Assembly (NCBI GenBank): GCA_030598385.1
Contig: JAUVQB010000008.1
Span: 1 to 12,528, forward strand
DNA length: 12,528 nucleotides
Source of the DNA: Alphaproteobacteria bacterium
Lineage (GTDB): Bacteria; Pseudomonadota; Alphaproteobacteria; Kiloniellales; JAKSDN01
Direction: 5' to 3'
Under the pieces are notes generated by a model. It was not told the DNA's origin and did not search any database. It saw only the letters and a list, made by a program, of their open reading frames with translations. This document shows positions 6,833 through 12,528 of this stretch, in pieces; the first letter of the stretch is position 1; every line of letters begins with the position of its first letter. Position numbers and translations under genes: made by a program.

Positions 6833-7427
6833 GGCCGGGGCGTCCGGGGCTCCTCCTGAGCAGGACGAAGAAGACCGCGCGCTCTGGCGCCATGTAACCC
6901 GCGATACCCGGCCGCTTTCGAAGAAGCCCGCGGCGCCAAAGCAAGAGACATCCCCGCCCGCCGATCGTTCACCGCCGCCTCCCCCGGCGCCGAAGCCGCC
7001 CGCGAAGAAGACCACCGCACCGCCGGCGCCGCCGGCTGCAGCGCCACCCAAAATGCCCGAACTGGAGAAGGGCGCGGTGGTCGGCGTTGACAAGCGCACG
7101 GCGGGCCGCATGAAGCGCGGGAAACTGCCGGTCGAGGGGCGACTCGACCTGCACGGCCTGATCCAAAACGAGGCCGAACGGGCGCTTTCGGCTTTCCTCG
7201 CCCGCAGCCAGGAGCGCGGCCACCGCTGCGTTTTGGTGATCACCGGTAAGGGCGGCGAGCGCCGGGGCGAGGGCTTCGAGCGGACCGGCGTGCTGCGCCG
7301 CATGGTGCCGCTGTGGCTGAACGCGCCGGCCAACCGGGCCCGGGTCCTGGCGTTCGACGAGGCGCGCGCGCAACACGGCGGCGGCGGCGCGCTTTACGTG
7401 CTGCTGAAGCGCGCGCGCGGAATTTAG
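6819..7427 (+). CDS. Stand-alone Smr domain protein (putative endonuclease)
   Basis: Smr domains occur at the C terminus of MutS2 and as small separate proteins; some are DNA- or RNA-nicking endonucleases or ribosome-associated nucleases. In this 202-residue protein the Smr domain spans about 107-199, with the hallmarks LDLHG (109-113), VITGKGGERRGEG (140-152) and the terminal HGGGGALYVLLKR (186-198). The N-terminal 30 residues (DEEDRALWRHVTRDTRPL) match the leader common in alphaproteobacterial Smr proteins (from memory). Residues 36-82 are an unusually Pro/Ala-rich linker, probably disordered. The ATG at 6819 lies inside the lutC end (14-base overlap), with GGTGGA just upstream, so it is probably co-transcribed with lut. 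The substrate is unknown. Confidence 0.92.
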   Translation: MAKPKAGASGAPPEQDEEDRALWRHVTRDTRPLSKKPAAPKQETSPPADRSPPPPPAPKPPAKKTTAPPAPPAAAPPKMPELEKGAVVGVDKRTAGRMKRGKLPVEGRLDLHGLIQNEAERALSAFLARSQERGHRCVLVITGKGGERRGEGFERTGVLRRMVPLWLNAPANRARVLAFDEARAQHGGGGALYVLLKRARGI

Positions 7428-7480
7428 CCCCTACTCCAGCCGCCGCCCGATCTGGTAAACTCCGAATCGGTTAATTTCGC

Positions 7481-7498
7481 AAGAGGGAGACGGGCGTG
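7481..7498 (+). promoter_or_regulatory. Strong ribosome-binding site before the GTG start of the XRE gene
   Basis: AGAGGGAG (7482-7489) lies 6 bases before GTG at 7496. It decides this GTG start, since no in-frame ATG comes before the helix-turn-helix. The 68-base smr-xre gap shows no convincing promoter and no terminator, so read-through from smr is plausible. Confidence 0.6.
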
Positions 7499-7891
7499 AC
7501 CCCTTTCGGCCAGCGATTGCGCGAACTGCGTGAGGAACGCGGTCTCGCGGCCAAGGAGATGGCGGCGGGCCTGGGCGTCTCGGCGGCCTACCTCTCGGCG
7601 TTGGAGCATGGCAAGCGCGGCAAGCCCAACAAGCGCTTCGTGCACCGGGTTTGCCAGTATCTGGGGATCATCTGGGACGAGGCCGAGGCGCTGCAGAAGA
7701 TCGCCGCGCTCTCCCACCCGCGGGTGGTGGTGGAGACCGCCGGCCTGTCGCCGGAAGCCACCGAGCTCGCCAATCGCCTGGCCGGCCGGATCGGGGACCT
7801 GCCGCAGGAGGTGGTTGCGCGATGGCTAACAGAGCTGCGCGAAGGGCCGGGTACGAATACCGCCGATTCGAGCACCAAGCCTACAGAATGA
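7496..7891 (+). CDS. XRE-family helix-turn-helix transcriptional regulator
   Basis: This 131-residue protein has a Cro/CI-type helix-turn-helix at about residues 4-60. [20 protein letters not shown] carries helices 1-2 and [20 protein letters not shown] carries the recognition helix and the basic turn after it. The remainder, with [20 protein letters not shown] (72-91) and [19 protein letters not shown], is not a standard ligand or peptidase domain. It resembles a conserved alphaproteobacterial family of small XRE proteins next to smr/hslU (from memory, not searched). The last about 15 residues are low-complexity. The start is GTG with a good ribosome site. The 3' end runs 11 bases into the convergent hslU end (7881-7891). 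The regulon is unknown, and nothing in the sequence links it to lactate. Confidence 0.88.
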   Translation: MTPFGQRLRELREERGLAAKEMAAGLGVSAAYLSALEHGKRGKPNKRFVHRVCQYLGIIWDEAEALQKIAALSHPRVVVETAGLSPEATELANRLAGRIGDLPQEVVARWLTELREGPGTNTADSSTKPTE

Positions 7892-9242
7892 ACTTGCTCA
7901 GGTCCGAGTCCTTGGCGAGCTCGGCGACCCGCTCGTGGACCATGTCCTTGTCGATCACCACGGTCTCGCCGCCGCGGTCGGTGGCGGTGAAGGAAATCTC
8001 CTCCAACAGCTTCTCCAGCACCGTATGGAGACGCCGCGCGCCGATGTTCTCCACGCTGGTATTGATCTCCGCCGCCAGGTCGGCGAGCGCGGCGATCGCC
8101 TCGTCGGTGAAGTCGAGGGTCACCTCTTCGGTCGCCAGCAGCGCCATGTACTGGCGAATCAGGCTGTTCTCCGGCTCTTCCAGGATGCGCTTGAAGTCGT
8201 CGCGGGTGAGGGCCGCCAGCTCGACCCGGATCGGCAGCCGGCCCTGCAGCTCCGGCAACATATCCGACGGCTTGGCGAAGTGGAACGCGCCCGACGCGAT
8301 GAACAGGATGTGGTCGGTCTTCACCGTGCCGTGCTTGGTGGCGACCACCGTGCCCTCGATCAGCGGCAGGAGGTCGCGCTGCACCCCCTCGCGGCTGATG
8401 TCGGCGCCTATGCGCTCGCTGCGCGCGGTGATCTTGTCGATCTCGTCGAGGAACACGATGCCGTTCTGCTCGACGGTCGCGATCGCCTCGTTGGTGACCA
8501 TTTCCTGGTCGAGCAGCTTGTCGCTTTCTTCGTTGATCAGCAGTTCCAGGGCCCGATCGACGGTCATGCGCCGCGTCTTGGTGCGGCCGCCGAAGGCCTT
8601 GCCGAACATCTCGTTGAGGTTCATCACCCCCATCTGCGAGCCCGGCATGCCGGGGATGTCCATGGTCGGAAGCTGCAGCCCCGCGGTGTCGGCGACCTGG
8701 ACCTCGACCTCCTTGTCGTCGAGCTCGCCGTTGCGCAGGCGCCTACGGAAGGTGATGCGCGTCTCGTCGCGCGCGTTCTCGCCAACCAAGGCATCCAGGA
8801 GGCGTTCCTCGGCGGCCAACTCCGCCTTGGCCTTGACCTCCTTGCGCAGGCGTTCGCGGGTCATGTTGATGGCGATCTCCAAGAGATCGCGCACGATCGA
8901 CTCCACGTCGCGGCCGACATAGCCGACTTCGGTGAACTTGGTGGCCTCGACCTTGAGGAAGGGTGCCTGAGCGAGGCGCGCGAGGCGCCGGGCGATCTCG
9001 GTCTTGCCGACGCCGGTCGGGCCGATCATCAGGATATTCTTGGGCAGCACCTCTTCGCGCATCTCTTCCGGCAACTGCTGGCGCCGCCAGCGGTTGCGCA
9101 GTGCGATGGCGACCGCGCGCTTGGCATCGTGCTGGCCGATGATGAAGCGGTCGAGCTCGGAGACGATCTCGCGCGGGCTGAAGGCCCCGGCGCGGTTCGG
9201 TCCCTCACTCGGCGTCAAGGCTTTCAAGGACGATGTTTCCAT
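7881..9242 (-). CDS. hslU: HslU, ATPase and unfoldase subunit of the HslUV (ClpYQ) protease
   Basis: HslU is an AAA+ hexamer that unfolds substrates and feeds them to HslV in the cytoplasm. From the ATG at 9242 it is 453 residues: [16 protein letters not shown] (22-37), Walker A GPTGVGKT (74-81), pore loop GYVG (107-110), a charged I domain (about 120-240), Walker [11 protein letters not shown] (262-271), [14 protein letters not shown] with the Arg finger region (329-342), sensor-2 [13 protein letters not shown] (398-410) and the conserved terminal DLSKFIL that inserts into HslV. The family is usually about 435-445 residues. The ATG gives about 20 extra N-terminal residues and a 38-base overlap with hslV and has no clear ribosome site. 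TTG codons at 9227 and 9218 are in-frame alternatives, and the true start is uncertain. The 3' end overlaps the XRE gene tail to tail. Confidence 0.96.
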   Translation of the reverse strand: METSSLKALTPSEGPNRAGAFSPREIVSELDRFIIGQHDAKRAVAIALRNRWRRQQLPEEMREEVLPKNILMIGPTGVGKTEIARRLARLAQAPFLKVEATKFTEVGYVGRDVESIVRDLLEIAINMTRERLRKEVKAKAELAAEERLLDALVGENARDETRITFRRRLRNGELDDKEVEVQVADTAGLQLPTMDIPGMPGSQMGVMNLNEMFGKAFGGRTKTRRMTVDRALELLINEESDKLLDQEMVTNEAIATVEQNGIVFLDEIDKITARSERIGADISREGVQRDLLPLIEGTVVATKHGTVKTDHILFIASGAFHFAKPSDMLPELQGRLPIRVELAALTRDDFKRILEEPENSLIRQYMALLATEEVTLDFTDEAIAALADLAAEINTSVENIGARRLHTVLEKLLEEISFTATDRGGETVVIDKDMVHERVAELAKDSDLSKFIL

Positions 9243-9762
9243 TCGTGTAAATACAGATCCCGGCTGCAATGGACATGGATTTGCGGGCGACGGCCTCGGC
9301 GTCTAGATCGTCAATGTCGGCGAGCGCGCGCGCGGCCGCCAGCGCGTAGGACCCGCCGGAGCCGATGCCGATCATCCCGTCCTCGGGCTCCAGCACGTCG
9401 CCGGTGCCGGTCAGCACCAGCGAGACTCCGGCGTCGGCGACCGCCATCATCGCCTCGAGGCGCCTCAAGTAGCGGTCGGTGCGCCAGTCCTTGGCCAGTT
9501 CCACGCAGGCGCGGGTTAACTGGCCCGGATAGGTCTCGAGCTTGCCTTCGAGCCGCTCGAACAGGGTGAAGGCATCGGCGGTGGCGCCGGCGAAGCCGGC
9601 GATGACCCCGCCCTTGCCCAGGCGCCGCACTTTGCGGGCGTTGGACTTGATCACCGTCTCGCCAAAGCTCACCTGGCCGTCGCCGGCGACCACCACCTGG
9701 CCGGCCTTGCGGATCGAAAGGATGGTCGTGCCATGGTATTGGGCTGGCTGATCGTCGCGCAT
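9205..9762 (-). CDS. hslV: HslV, peptidase subunit of the HslUV (ClpQY) protease
   Basis: HslV is the proteasome-beta-like threonine peptidase of the HslUV complex. The 185-residue product has a short propeptide ending HG, followed by Thr12-Thr13 ([20 protein letters not shown]). Thr12 would be the catalytic N-terminal nucleophile after cleavage. By alignment with E. coli HslV from memory, Asp28, Lys44 (NARKVRR) and Ser135 (IGSGG) correspond to the catalytic Asp17, Lys33 and Ser124. [16 protein letters not shown] and [17 protein letters not shown] are family hallmarks. The ATG at 9762 is the only reasonable start and has GAGAG 3 bases upstream. It is first in the hslVU operon and is directly preceded by an RpoH-type promoter match. 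Confidence 0.97.
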   Translation of the reverse strand: MRDDQPAQYHGTTILSIRKAGQVVVAGDGQVSFGETVIKSNARKVRRLGKGGVIAGFAGATADAFTLFERLEGKLETYPGQLTRACVELAKDWRTDRYLRRLEAMMAVADAGVSLVLTGTGDVLEPEDGMIGIGSGGSYALAAARALADIDDLDAEAVARKSMSIAAGICIYTNGNIVLESLDAE

Positions 9763-9770
9763 GGTCTCTC

Positions 9771-9799
9771 AAATGGGCCGCGCCGGTTTCCAGGTCAAG
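9771..9799 (-). promoter_or_regulatory. Predicted RpoH (sigma-32) heat-shock promoter of hslVU
   Basis: Read on the minus strand, CTTGAC (9799-9794) is followed after 15 bases by GCCCATTT (9778-9771). The alphaproteobacterial RpoH consensus is about CTTG-N17-18-CYTATNT; here CTTG is 18 bases from CCCATTT, which matches six of seven -10 positions. It also fits the E. coli form CTTGAAA/CCCCATNT. hslVU is a classical heat-shock operon, which supports the call. The -10 element ends 8 bases before the hslV ATG, so transcription would begin at or within a few bases of the start codon. Confidence 0.72.
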
Positions 9800-9865
9800 A
9801 CGCGGCCCTCGCCGCTATCTAGCGCCGATCCGTTTAGGAAGGCAACCGCCGGGCGACTGGGCGGC

Positions 9866-10747
9866 TTAGGGTTCGGGTGTCACTCGCGCGAAGTCCCGAA
9901 CCGCGTGCGCGAACACGGCGGTGAGAACGATGGCGCCACCGATGAAGCTGGCCCCAGGCGGCAGCTCCGCAAGAATCAGCCAGGCGAAGAGGATGGCAAA
10001 AGGCGTCTCGGCCGAGCCGAGAAGACTCGCCTGCGCGGCGGTTATAAGCCGAGTGCCCTCGGTCCAGAGAACGACGGCAACGGCGAAGGAGAGGCCGAAG
10101 AGCGTGAGCAGGACCGCATCCGATTGCGACACCGCGAGCGGATCGACGACGAACCATCCGACGACGAAAAGCTGCAGCCCCGAGACGCCGCCCGCGAGCA
10201 CGACGGGCGTGTCCTTGAACAGCCGGATGAGCACCACGTAGAGCGCGTTGCCAAGCGTCATGAGGAGCGCAACGCCATCGCCCAGCAAACTACCGGACCC
10301 AAGTCCGCCAGTGACGACAACGATGACGCCAAGGAGCGATATTCCGGCGGCGATGAACGTCGTGGGCCGAACACGCTCTTTCAGAAACAACAAGCCGAGA
10401 CCGGCCGCAAGGAACGGTGCCGTCGCATAGATGACGGCGACGTTGGCCACATAGGTCAGCTTGAACGCGAAGATGAAAGCAAGGCTCGCAAAACTGCCCA
10501 CTGTCGCCAGAATCCAGCCATGCCACCCGAGCCCGAACGCCCGCCGCATCGGCTTGCCGCGGCCGAGCCAAGCCACGTAAAGAACGATGAGCGAGCCACC
10601 CAAGAGGCCACGCCAGCAGGTGATCGTCCAGGCGTCGCTTTCGATCGCCTTGGTGAGAACGCCAGCGAAGCTAAACACGATCGCGGAGGCGGTCACCAGG
10701 AGGATGCCGGCGCGTTGCGCGCTCCGAGCGTCGATGGGCAGACTCAT
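9866..10747 (-). CDS. EamA/DMT-superfamily transporter
   Basis: This 293-residue polytopic inner-membrane protein has the two-fold EamA repeat of the drug/metabolite transporter superfamily (usual length about 290-300). The first half (about 10-145) runs from RAGILLVTASAIVFSFAGVL and includes the ITCWRGLLGG motif and ATAPFLAAGLGLLFLKERV before a fifth helix. The second half (about 155-285) ends with LLGSAETPFAILFAWLILAE and an ALP-like helix pair. Members export amino acids, metabolites or drugs; the substrate cannot be inferred here. I start at ATG 10747 because it leads straight into the first helix. The frame is open to a GTG at 10852 but that adds 35 hydrophilic residues without a ribosome site. 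It lies upstream of hslV on the same strand with a 103-base gap. Several sampled lines are less GC-rich than the flanking genes. Confidence 0.9.
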   Translation of the reverse strand: MSLPIDARSAQRAGILLVTASAIVFSFAGVLTKAIESDAWTITCWRGLLGGSLIVLYVAWLGRGKPMRRAFGLGWHGWILATVGSFASLAFIFAFKLTYVANVAVIYATAPFLAAGLGLLFLKERVRPTTFIAAGISLLGVIVVVTGGLGSGSLLGDGVALLMTLGNALYVVLIRLFKDTPVVLAGGVSGLQLFVVGWFVVDPLAVSQSDAVLLTLFGLSFAVAVVLWTEGTRLITAAQASLLGSAETPFAILFAWLILAELPPGASFIGGAIVLTAVFAHAVRDFARVTPEP

Positions 10748-10801
10748 CGAATTTGGTGCCGGTTGCTCTTCGTTTCGTTGGGCGAGTTTAGCGAAACGCA
10801 A

Positions 10802-10819
10802 CTGACATCGTGCTGTCAG
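10802..10819. repeat. Perfect palindrome CTGACA-N6-TGTCAG upstream of the EamA gene
   Basis: CTGACA (10802-10807) and TGTCAG (10814-10819) are exact inverse complements separated by 6 bases. The element sits 55 bases upstream of the EamA ATG and about 150 bases before hisB in the 220-base divergent gap. The shape suits a dimeric regulator operator, but no regulator gene adjoins it and the function is a guess. It lacks a T-run, so it is not an obvious terminator. Confidence 0.4.
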
Positions 10820-10880
10820 GAGATTGGTTGGACCGGCTTTGAACCGCGACACGACGCCAGCGGAGGATGCGAGAGGGGCC

Positions 10881-10910
10881 TTGGCCGAAGGGGCGGCTTC
10901 CTGCTAAAAC
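10881..10910 (+). promoter_or_regulatory. Possible sigma-70-type promoter for the his operon
   Basis: TTGGCC (10881-10886) and TAAAAC (10905-10910), 18 bases apart, match 4 of 6 positions each of the TTGACA/TATAAT consensus. This would give a 5' leader of about 50 bases before hisB. I see no his leader peptide rich in His codons and no T-box-like element in the 10748-10967 gap. The match is weak; the position is reasonable. Confidence 0.3.
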
Positions 10911-10967
10911 GACGCCCGACCGCCAGGACACCACCATTAACGCCGAATTTTCGCAGGGGCCCGGGAC

Positions 10968-11555
10968 ATGCGCCAAGCAAAGGTCGAGCGCAACACCTCG
11001 GAAACGAGGATCGCCGCAACCGTCGATCTGGACGGCACCGGGCGCTACGACGTCTCCAGCGGCATCGGTTTCCTCGATCACATGCTGGAGCAGCTGTCGC
11101 GCCATAGCTTGATGGATATCACCCTGAAGGCCGAAGGCGACCTGCACATCGATTTTCACCACACCACCGAGGATACCGGGATCGCCCTGGGCCAGGCGGT
11201 CGATCAGGCGCTCGGCGACCGCAAGGGCGTGCAGCGCTTCGCCGACGTGCTGATCCCGATGGACGAGACCTTGACGCGGGTGGCGCTGGACCTTTCCAAC
11301 CGGCCTTATCTCGTGTGGCGTGTGGACTTTTCCCGTGACAAGCTTGGCGAGATGGATACCGAACTGTTCAAGGAATGGTTCCATGCCTTCTCCCAGAACG
11401 CCGGGATGACGCTCCACGTCGAAAATCTTTACGGCACCAACAGCCACCACATCATCGAATCCTGCTTCAAGGGGCTCGCCCGCGCCTTGCGCCGCGCGGT
11501 CGAGATCGATCCGCGAAAGGCGGGCGAGGTGCCGTCGACCAAGGGCAAGCTCTGA
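10968..11555 (+). CDS. hisB: Imidazoleglycerol-phosphate dehydratase HisB
   Basis: HisB dehydrates imidazole glycerol phosphate to imidazole acetol phosphate, the sixth step of histidine synthesis, using Mn2+ in the cytosol. The 195-residue, single-domain form (without the phosphatase domain fused in E. coli) contains [18 protein letters not shown] (8-25), [16 protein letters not shown] (32-47), the metal-binding [16 protein letters not shown] (60-75) and the second metal motif [18 protein letters not shown] (157-174). The protein ends in STKGKL, close to the usual STKGVL ending. The ATG at 10968 is preceded by CAGGGG and GGGAC purine stretches. hisH follows after 22 bases on the same strand. 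Confidence 0.97.
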   Translation: MRQAKVERNTSETRIAATVDLDGTGRYDVSSGIGFLDHMLEQLSRHSLMDITLKAEGDLHIDFHHTTEDTGIALGQAVDQALGDRKGVQRFADVLIPMDETLTRVALDLSNRPYLVWRVDFSRDKLGEMDTELFKEWFHAFSQNAGMTLHVENLYGTNSHHIIESCFKGLARALRRAVEIDPRKAGEVPSTKGKL

Positions 11556-11577
11556 GAGTTCCGGGAGCTGCACGGCA

Positions 11578-12222
11578 ATGAAATTGGCAGTCGTCGATTA
11601 CGGCTCGGGCAACCTGCGCTCGGCGGCCAAGGCGCTCGAACGCGCCGCCTCGGTTGCCGGACTGAAGGCCGAGGTAGATGTCACGTCAGTGCCGGAAGCG
11701 GTGCGCCGTGCCGATCGCATCGTTCTGCCGGGCGTCGGCGCGTTCGGCGACTGCCGGCGCGGGCTGGCGGCGCTGGACGGCATGATCGAGGCGCTGGAGG
11801 AGAGCGTGATCGGCGCCGGACGCCCGTTTCTCGGCATTTGCGTCGGCATGCAGCTGATGGCGACGACGGGCCTCGAACATGGGTCTCACCCTGGCCTCGG
11901 CTGGGTGCCCGGCGAGGTCGTGGCGATCGATCGCGAGGATCAGGGGCTCAAGATCCCCCACATGGGCTGGAACGAGCTGAATTTCACCGAATCCCGCCAT
12001 CCGGTCCTTCAAGGATTGGACTCCGGCACCCATGTTTACTTCGTGCACGGCTATATGTTCCGCGCCGAAGAGCGAGGCGCCGTATGGGCGGAGGTCGAGT
12101 ACGGCGGCCCGGTGACGGCGGCGATCGGCCGCGACAATATGCTCGGGACCCAGTTTCACCCGGAGAAGAGCCAGCGTGCCGGCCTGCGGCTGCTCGCCAA
12201 TTTTTTGCAATGGAACCCTTGA
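11578..12222 (+). CDS. hisH: Imidazole glycerol phosphate synthase glutaminase subunit HisH
   Basis: HisH is the class I glutamine amidotransferase that supplies ammonia to HisF for making imidazole glycerol phosphate and AICAR. The 214-residue protein begins [20 protein letters not shown] and shows the oxyanion strand motif [10 protein letters not shown] (50-59). The nucleophile elbow is [10 protein letters not shown] with Cys88, and the rest of the triad is His194 and Glu196 in [18 protein letters not shown] (126-134) and YFVHGYMF are also typical. The length is normal. GGGAG lies 10 bases before the ATG. It is followed within 20 bases by the acetyltransferase start. Its partner hisF is not in the window and is expected downstream. 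Confidence 0.97.
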   Translation: MKLAVVDYGSGNLRSAAKALERAASVAGLKAEVDVTSVPEAVRRADRIVLPGVGAFGDCRRGLAALDGMIEALEESVIGAGRPFLGICVGMQLMATTGLEHGSHPGLGWVPGEVVAIDREDQGLKIPHMGWNELNFTESRHPVLQGLDSGTHVYFVHGYMFRAEERGAVWAEVEYGGPVTAAIGRDNMLGTQFHPEKSQRAGLRLLANFLQWNP

Positions 12223-12239
12223 TGGAAGCGAATTGACTG

Positions 12240-12528
12240 ATGATGTCGAGAGTTGTCGATAGTCCCGAAAGCGCCCCCGAACGCCCCCCGGGAACCCGCA
12301 CCGAAAACCCTGGCGCGGACGTTGCCATCGAACGGGCCACCGAGCTCGCCGGTTCGGCCCTGCATGAACTCTGCGACGCCGCCGATGCGGCTATACTGGA
12401 CGGCGGCGGTTTCGGCTGGCTGTCGCCGCCGCCGCGCCACGTCATGGAGGCCTATTGGAAGGGCGTCCTTCTGGTGCCCGAACGCGAGCTCGTGATCGGC
12501 CGGCTGGATGGGGTCGTCGCCGGCTCGG
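12240..12528 (+). CDS. Probable GNAT-family N-acetyltransferase (5' part, cut by window edge)
   Basis: An open frame starts at two consecutive ATG codons (12240 and 12243) and runs off the right edge after 96 codons. GGAAG lies 11 bases before the first ATG. After a disordered, Pro/Glu-rich start (about 1-28) comes an amphipathic segment with ATELAGSALHELCDAADAAI, then DGGGFGWLSPPPRHVMEAYW and GVLLVPERELVIGRLDGVVA. The last part resembles the first beta strands of a GNAT fold (a substrate-side helix, then strand-turn-strand). I also recall a GNAT gene between hisH and hisA in related alphaproteobacteria. The acetyl-CoA-binding motif (Q/RxxGxG/A) would lie beyond the edge, so the family call is provisional; that it is a real gene is well supported by position and composition. 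Confidence 0.6.
   Translation, partial: MMSRVVDSPESAPERPPGTRTENPGADVAIERATELAGSALHELCDAADAAILDGGGFGWLSPPPRHVMEAYWKGVLLVPERELVIGRLDGVVAGS

Noticed and set aside
7935..9569. Very long plus-strand open frames (to 544 codons) opposite hslU and hslV
   Set aside because: They mirror highly conserved hslU/hslV codons, have shadow-type composition (Arg/Asp/Leu/Val-rich, no recognisable motif), and arise because GC-rich coding DNA has few stops on the opposite strand.
10748..10852. Longer N terminus for the EamA permease starting at GTG 10852
   Set aside because: The extra 35 residues are hydrophilic and unlike the family, which begins just before the first membrane helix; no ribosome site precedes the GTG.
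10821..10860. GGCTTTGAACCG looks like a tRNA T-arm, hinting at a tRNA remnant or integration site
   Set aside because: The conserved GTTC is changed, the stem is too short, and no anticodon, D or acceptor arm is found nearby on either strand.
9761..11107. 448-codon plus-strand open frame across the permease into hisB
   Set aside because: It is antisense to the EamA gene and then out of frame with hisB; its sequence is a low-complexity charged mix with no domain.
1..12528. A novel defence island, phage, toxin-antitoxin or CRISPR system
   Set aside because: Every larger coding region was assigned to a known housekeeping, metabolic or transporter family; no integrase, transposase, spaced direct repeats or defence-type domain was seen.

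Overview
The window is a dense, GC-rich bacterial chromosome segment. Almost every base is coding, the intergenic gaps are short, and several start and stop codons overlap. Three things point to an alphaproteobacterium, most likely a Rhodospirillales-like lineage (inference): SecB, FxsA, TimA/Tim44 and MltA lie close together; a small Smr protein and a characteristic XRE regulator sit next to hslU; and hslVU lies near the hisB-hisH cluster. Nothing looks like a phage, plasmid, insertion sequence, CRISPR array or tRNA/rRNA gene. No intergenic gap exceeds about 220 bases.

Layout. (1) 1-1635, minus strand: fxsA, a histidine phosphatase and secB form one leftward operon. The secB 3' end runs off the left edge. 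(2) 1636-1839: a divergent intergenic region of about 204 bases. (3) 1840-7891, plus strand: a TimA/Tim44-like protein, the lytic transglycosylase MltA, the three-subunit lactate utilisation complex LutABC, a stand-alone Smr-domain protein and an XRE regulator. lutA/lutB and lutB/lutC overlap by 4 bases and lutC/smr by 14 bases. (4) 7881-9762, minus strand: hslV-hslU, encoding the ATP-dependent HslUV protease, with a good heat-shock (RpoH) promoter match directly upstream. (5) 9866-10747, minus strand: an EamA/DMT-family permease between hslV and hisB. (6) 10968-12528, plus strand: hisB, hisH and the start of a probable GNAT acetyltransferase.

How the genes work together. SecB, FxsA, the TimA-like protein and MltA all concern export, the membrane or the cell wall. 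LutABC would oxidise L-lactate to pyruvate, but no lactate permease or LutR/LldR-type regulator is encoded nearby. HslUV is protein quality control. HisB and HisH are two steps of histidine biosynthesis, which presumably continues with hisA and hisF beyond the right edge.

Most of the window is well-understood housekeeping sequence, and I see no convincing new defence or mobile system. The parts most worth a second look are the RpoH promoter that would give a nearly leaderless hslV mRNA, the acidic tandem-repeat tail on SecB, the lutABC cassette embedded in a cell-envelope/nuclease gene string, the uncharacterised XRE protein, and the acetyltransferase in the his operon.
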